9,882 bases of DNA from Candidatus Heimdallarchaeota archaeon. Its GTDB lineage: Archaea; Asgardarchaeota; Heimdallarchaeia; Heimdallarchaeales; Heimdallarchaeaceae. Shown piece after piece: positions 6,797-9,882 of the stretch. The stretch's first letter is position 1, and every line of letters starts with the position of its first letter. The DNA is taken from positions 1-9,882 of the forward strand of contig JAGLTP010000429.1 in assembly GCA_023135215.1 (NCBI GenBank), given 5' to 3'. The notes under the pieces are model-generated. The model was not told the DNA's origin and did not search any database. It was given only the letters and a program-made list of their open reading frames with translations. A program made the translations under genes and the position numbers.

Positions 6797-7765
6797 TTAT
6801 TTCAGTAATTTAAAGACATTTTTGGATATTGGTATCGAATCTTCAGAGTATATATTGTCCAAGTCAAACAAGGATAATATCGCTATCGCTTTCTTTATTT
6901 GCTCTTTTTCATAATTTTTTTTCCATTTATCAATTAGATTTTCTCCGGTTAAGATTGCACTTTCTTCCCTTACTTGTGGAGAAGGAATATGGAGTTTTTT
7001 CATAATTTTATTCTTAAAATCAATTCCAAGATATTCAAAAAGTGTTTTTATTGTCTCTTCTGCTTTTAAAATGAAATCCTCATAGAAAACAACATGAACA
7101 TCCTTCTTACTCAACTGTTTCAAAGGAACGTGATTTTCAATACACCATGAGAAGATTTGTTTTTCAAATCCTGATTTTGCTCCATTAATTTCTTTAACAT
7201 AAGGTTCTAGATAATCAGCAATTAAGTCATCTTGACTTAAGAAGAGTTTTGTATTTGATCCCCAACCAAGCTTTATCCTTGAATTAACTACAGCCAAAGG
7301 ATGACGAAGTAGAAAGACTATTTTCATTTCAGGGAACTGAGTCTTCAACCATTTTAAAAGCAGATTTGCCCTGATATCTTTTATTAGTCTATCTTTGCAA
7401 ATGAGTTTTTTATTGAACCTATCTATCCAATCATCTCTTATCCTACCTGAGATAATTTGCCTTGCTGGTTCTAGATATTTTACTTCAGAATTATCGGATC
7501 TTAAGTATTGTCTGAAGATGAACTCTTTACAAATGTCTACGTAATTAGAGTGGAAAGGTTCAAACATGTAACGATATCGATTCTGATAGTTGATTATGTT
7601 TGAAACCCAAGTTGACCCGCTTCTACCTGCACTTGCAAGAAAAATTGTTTTTTTGTAATCATGATCAATATTGAAGTAAAGTTTACTATGGATTTTAATT
7701 TTTGCAGCATCGATAATGGTTCCGTCCTTGGTCTTTCGAATTACCTTGCGAACAAATTCATTCAA
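6797..7765 (-). CDS. Sulfotransferase (P-loop SAGRSGSTW type) within the glycan operon
   Basis: This is a predicted PAPS-dependent sulfotransferase, 322 residues. The phosphosulfate loop is SAGRSGSTW at 45-53, followed by MFEPFH at 67-72, the usual substrate-side loop in carbohydrate-type sulfotransferases. A KDIRANLLL stretch starts near 129, and the 3'-phosphate motif FLLRHPLAVVNS runs 151-162 with Arg154 and Ser162 eight apart. A YEDF segment with a following LGI appears near residue 228. The start is TTG 7765: an in-frame TAG stands directly before it, and no other start codon occurs before the P-loop. GGGTGA lies five bases upstream. It is embedded between two glycosyltransferases with gaps of 12 and 24 bp, so it is the sulfotransferase most securely tied to the glycan pathway. 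A sugar hydroxyl is the likely acceptor, by context. Loop style differs from the other three copies, so it is not a recent duplicate. Confidence 0.9.
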   Translation of the reverse strand: MNEFVRKVIRKTKDGTIIDAAKIKIHSKLYFNIDHDYKKTIFLASAGRSGSTWVSNIINYQNRYRYMFEPFHSNYVDICKEFIFRQYLRSDNSEVKYLEPARQIISGRIRDDWIDRFNKKLICKDRLIKDIRANLLLKWLKTQFPEMKIVFLLRHPLAVVNSRIKLGWGSNTKLFLSQDDLIADYLEPYVKEINGAKSGFEKQIFSWCIENHVPLKQLSKKDVHVVFYEDFILKAEETIKTLFEYLGIDFKNKIMKKLHIPSPQVREESAILTGENLIDKWKKNYEKEQIKKAIAILSLFDLDNIYSEDSIPISKNVFKLLK

Positions 7766-7770
7766 CTAAT

Positions 7771-7776
7771 TCACCC
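7771..7776 (-). promoter_or_regulatory. Shine-Dalgarno GGGTGA deciding a TTG start
   Basis: GGGTGA ends five bases before TTG 7765 and begins just after the TAA of the upstream glycosyltransferase. An out-of-frame ATG four bases downstream of the TTG is a decoy. With the in-frame TAG immediately before the TTG, this site fixes the start with good confidence. Confidence 0.65.
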
Positions 7777-7777
7777 T

Positions 7778-8704
7778 TTAATCTGTAAAGCCCCATTCTA
7801 TCCACATAGAAAGCATTTTGTCAGTAACCACTCGGGGGGAATGATACTTAAGTACAGTTTCTCTATTAACTTTTTTCTTGTTCTTGAGTATTTCAAGAAG
7901 ATTATTACTCAATTCACTTCTCTCAGGATCTAAATAACTAACCTGTGTTCTCATCTCTTCGAAGTCAATATTCTCATTGTAATAGGAGGCTGCTGGAACT
8001 TCACATAATAAAGACTCAATTGAGATAACATTGTAAGTAGAACCCATATTTGGATTCACATGATCTATGACTAGATCACAGAAATTCATCATCTCAGGCA
8101 TTTTTTCTCTTGGATAAACTTGATTGATAAAATGAATTTTATACTCGTTTTCTTGATTAATTGCTTCAATCACTTCCTTTACCAAATGCGACCCTTTAGC
8201 TTCAGGAGAAGGTGCAAAGTGCCCAATAACGAAGTCCAAACCTTTCTCATCTTTAAATTTCTCCTTCTTTTCTTTTATTTCAACATCTGGAGCAAAAAAA
8301 CTGGAATCAGCACACCTAGGGAGGAATTTAGACTTATCACTGTATTTCAGAAGTTCTCTCAAAGAAACAAAAGAGGGAATTTTAGGTTTTACAACTCCTA
8401 ATCTAACTTCAGAACCATGATAATGATATGAAGTGAATCTTGATCTTACACAATTTGGATAAGTACCATTTATCTGCTGAACTTCAAACTTCTTGAAGAA
8501 TTTTCCAGAAAACATCCAAAATCCAGTTAGGATGTAGTTTCCTATTAGAGGTCCTTGAACACTCCCTAATTTATAGTAATCAGAAGGCATTCTTGAGTAG
8601 ATATTATTTTGGAGAAAATATGTTATATCGAATTTACATTCTTCGAGTTCTTTTCCAATCAGGAAATTCTGACTGGCATAATCACCAACTATTGCAACTC
8701 TCAT
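7778..8704 (-). CDS. Glycosyltransferase, GT-B fold (GT4-like, short)
   Basis: This is a predicted glycosyltransferase of 308 residues, short against the 370-400 usual in GT4. The N-terminus MRVAIVGDYASQ looks like a first Rossmann strand, but the acceptor domain is compact. Visible landmarks are YHYHGSEVR at 93-101, corresponding to the family's HGSD/E-R motif; a short LPRCADSSFFAP at 128-139; and GHFAPSPEAKGSH at 161-173, which fits the start of the donor domain with a basic residue in the phosphate loop. A donor-site stretch with Asp214 and Glu230 (IDHVNP...ISIESLLCEVPA) has the glutamate and following Pro expected of GT4 enzymes. ATG 8704 is preferred because GTGA with a five-base spacer precedes it; an in-frame GTG at 8713 would add three residues. 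Neighbours are a glycosyltransferase 22 bp upstream and a sulfotransferase 12 bp downstream. The sugar is unknown. Confidence 0.82.
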   Translation of the reverse strand: MRVAIVGDYASQNFLIGKELEECKFDITYFLQNNIYSRMPSDYYKLGSVQGPLIGNYILTGFWMFSGKFFKKFEVQQINGTYPNCVRSRFTSYHYHGSEVRLGVVKPKIPSFVSLRELLKYSDKSKFLPRCADSSFFAPDVEIKEKKEKFKDEKGLDFVIGHFAPSPEAKGSHLVKEVIEAINQENEYKIHFINQVYPREKMPEMMNFCDLVIDHVNPNMGSTYNVISIESLLCEVPAASYYNENIDFEEMRTQVSYLDPERSELSNNLLEILKNKKKVNRETVLKYHSPRVVTDKMLSMWIEWGFTD

Positions 8705-8726
8705 CTTACTCACAGTTATACTTCAT

Positions 8727-9882
8727 TCATTTAGTATTTTTTATAATCTTTGCTAGTTTTTGAGCTAATATCTTTCGGTTGTAATTTTCTAGCTTCTCAC
8801 TATTACATCCATACTCTAACCTATTTTCTTTCCACTTTTCATAAAGATTAGATAATGTTGTTATTACTTCACTTCCCTCCAGCTTAATTTCTATGAATTT
8901 TTGTTCGCATTCCACACATAACTTACTCATTGCACTAGTTTCCCCAACTAGAAGAATATGTGAGTTCCCCCCTAAGTAATCATAGATTTTAGTTTGCAAC
9001 ATATATTCTGTACCTTGGGGAATTGTAAGAAATACTAGATGTGATTTTTGTATTTCCTCATTCAAACTTTCTTTGGTTAAAAATCCTAAATCTTCAAAAT
9101 AGGAAGCAATTTTCCCCTTAGATATTATCCTGTTAATTACTGAACGTGATACTCCCCCTGCATATTGCAACTTGATTTCTGTAGGCTTGAGTTTTTTCTC
9201 ATCTATCATTAACTTAAAGCCTTCAATAAACTTCTCAAATATTGGTTTCTGTAAAGTGTAAAAACTTCCGAAGAATGAAATTGTAAAGACATCTTCTTTC
9301 TTATCTAGTATCTGTTTATATGGAGTTTCTGGGAAAAAACCATTGTGAATGATTTCAAACAGATCTTTATCAATTTCCAGCTTACTTGCTATGAACTCTG
9401 CATATTCGTGTCCTACCGTTACTAAAAGCTGGGAATGATCTATAATCTTCCTTTCCCATTTTCTTATCTTTTTGTCTATAGTTTTGAAAGGATGCACAGC
9501 ATAGGGATTTCCTGACCATGGATCCCTATATTCTACTATAAGAGGAATTTTGTGATTAATTGAAAGTTTATAAGCTGCTATAAAAGAAGAAAAAGGAGGT
9601 CCTGTAACATAAATAGCATCTGGTTTTTCTTTCTTTATCACTTCTTGACCAACCTTTACAGCTGATTTTATCCACCTGAAATAAATATCTGGAAAGAAGA
9701 CTAGGTGGTCCAATCGAAGTAGTTCTAAAACAGGTAAGATTTTTGTTTTATATCCCAGCTTTCTCAGCTTTGTTTCTTTGCTATAATAAATATTAGAGTG
9801 TCCAGTTTTATTTTGAAAATTCTGCTTTGTTTGTTGTTTTGTTCCGCTTGTTAAAACAACAACATCAATTCCTTCTTCTGGT
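8727..9882 (-). CDS. Glycosyltransferase, GT4-like (5' end beyond window)
   Basis: This is a predicted GT-B glycosyltransferase. The reading frame is open to the right window edge, so it is partial at its N-terminus. A TTG at 9713 is internal and not the start, because family-like sequence continues upstream of it (IDVVVLTSG near visible residues 5-13, matching the family's GHEVTVLTS strand). In the visible 384 residues I see PDIYFRWI at 64-71 and VTGPPFSS at 92-99. EYRDPWSGNP follows at 117-126, with the conserved Arg-Asp-Pro-Trp, then TVGHEYAEF near 155-163 and a HNGFFPE turn at 179-185. ISFFGSFY at 201-208 opens the donor domain. YDYLGGNSHILLV near the C-terminus fits the donor-site helix, with Gly-Gly-Asn where many relatives have Gly-Lys-Pro. 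About 25-40 residues are probably missing. The stop TGA lies 22 bp before the next start, in the same run. The donor sugar is unknown. Confidence 0.87.
   Translation of the reverse strand, partial: PEEGIDVVVLTSGTKQQTKQNFQNKTGHSNIYYSKETKLRKLGYKTKILPVLELLRLDHLVFFPDIYFRWIKSAVKVGQEVIKKEKPDAIYVTGPPFSSFIAAYKLSINHKIPLIVEYRDPWSGNPYAVHPFKTIDKKIRKWERKIIDHSQLLVTVGHEYAEFIASKLEIDKDLFEIIHNGFFPETPYKQILDKKEDVFTISFFGSFYTLQKPIFEKFIEGFKLMIDEKKLKPTEIKLQYAGGVSRSVINRIISKGKIASYFEDLGFLTKESLNEEIQKSHLVFLTIPQGTEYMLQTKIYDYLGGNSHILLVGETSAMSKLCVECEQKFIEIKLEGSEVITTLSNLYEKWKENRLEYGCNSEKLENYNRKILAQKLAKIIKNTK

Noticed and set aside
7661..7933. Plus-strand open frame spanning the junction of a sulfotransferase and a glycosyltransferase
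   Set aside because: It is antisense to the start of one well-supported gene and the end of another; no start signal or family likeness was seen.
8120..8401. Plus-strand open frame of 93 codons
   Set aside because: It is antisense within the compact glycosyltransferase; its Phe/Arg-rich product is a reverse-strand artefact of Lys/Glu-rich coding.
8727..9713. Rightmost glycosyltransferase as a complete gene starting at TTG 9713
   Set aside because: The frame stays open without a stop to the window edge, and upstream codons encode a family-like strand (VVVLTS), so the true start is outside the window.

Overview
This window is AT-rich (about one third G+C by eye) and densely coded. It most resembles a mesophilic archaeon. 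Arginine is mostly AGA and isoleucine often ATA, TATA-like boxes lie at archaeal distances from several starts, some genes look leaderless, and others use a GGTGA-type ribosome binding site with TTG or ATG starts. An AT-rich lineage such as an Asgard/Promethearchaeota group would fit, but there is no rRNA, tRNA or informational gene to prove it. No mobile element, CRISPR array or RNA gene was seen, and no gene-free stretch exceeds 300 bases.

Left part (1-1375, minus strand): two adjacent TauE/SafE-family membrane transporter genes. The first is cut by the window edge. They look like an old tandem duplication of a predicted exporter of sulfite, sulfonates or related anions.

Middle part (1460-4106): three PAPS-dependent sulfotransferase-type genes of three visibly different subfamilies. 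The first is on the minus strand. The second is on the plus strand and shares a divergent promoter region of about 100 bp with the first. The third is on the minus strand and ends two bases from the end of the second.

Right part (4181-9882, minus strand): a tight gene run with short gaps, transcribed right to left. The order is a GT-B glycosyltransferase (5' end outside the window), a second GT-B glycosyltransferase, a fourth sulfotransferase, a third glycosyltransferase, and a MOP-superfamily polysaccharide flippase. The third sulfotransferase follows downstream, possibly also with its own promoter.

Taken together, the right part looks like a surface-glycan locus. Glycosyltransferases would build a lipid-linked glycan on the cytoplasmic face, sulfotransferases would decorate it with sulfate from PAPS, and the flippase would move it across the membrane. 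Four sulfotransferases in about 6.3 kb plus two sulfur-anion-type transporters make a heavily sulfated exopolysaccharide, or sulfated N-glycan/S-layer glycan, the most economical reading. Neither a polymerase, a ligase (AglB-like) nor PAPS-synthesis genes lie in the window.
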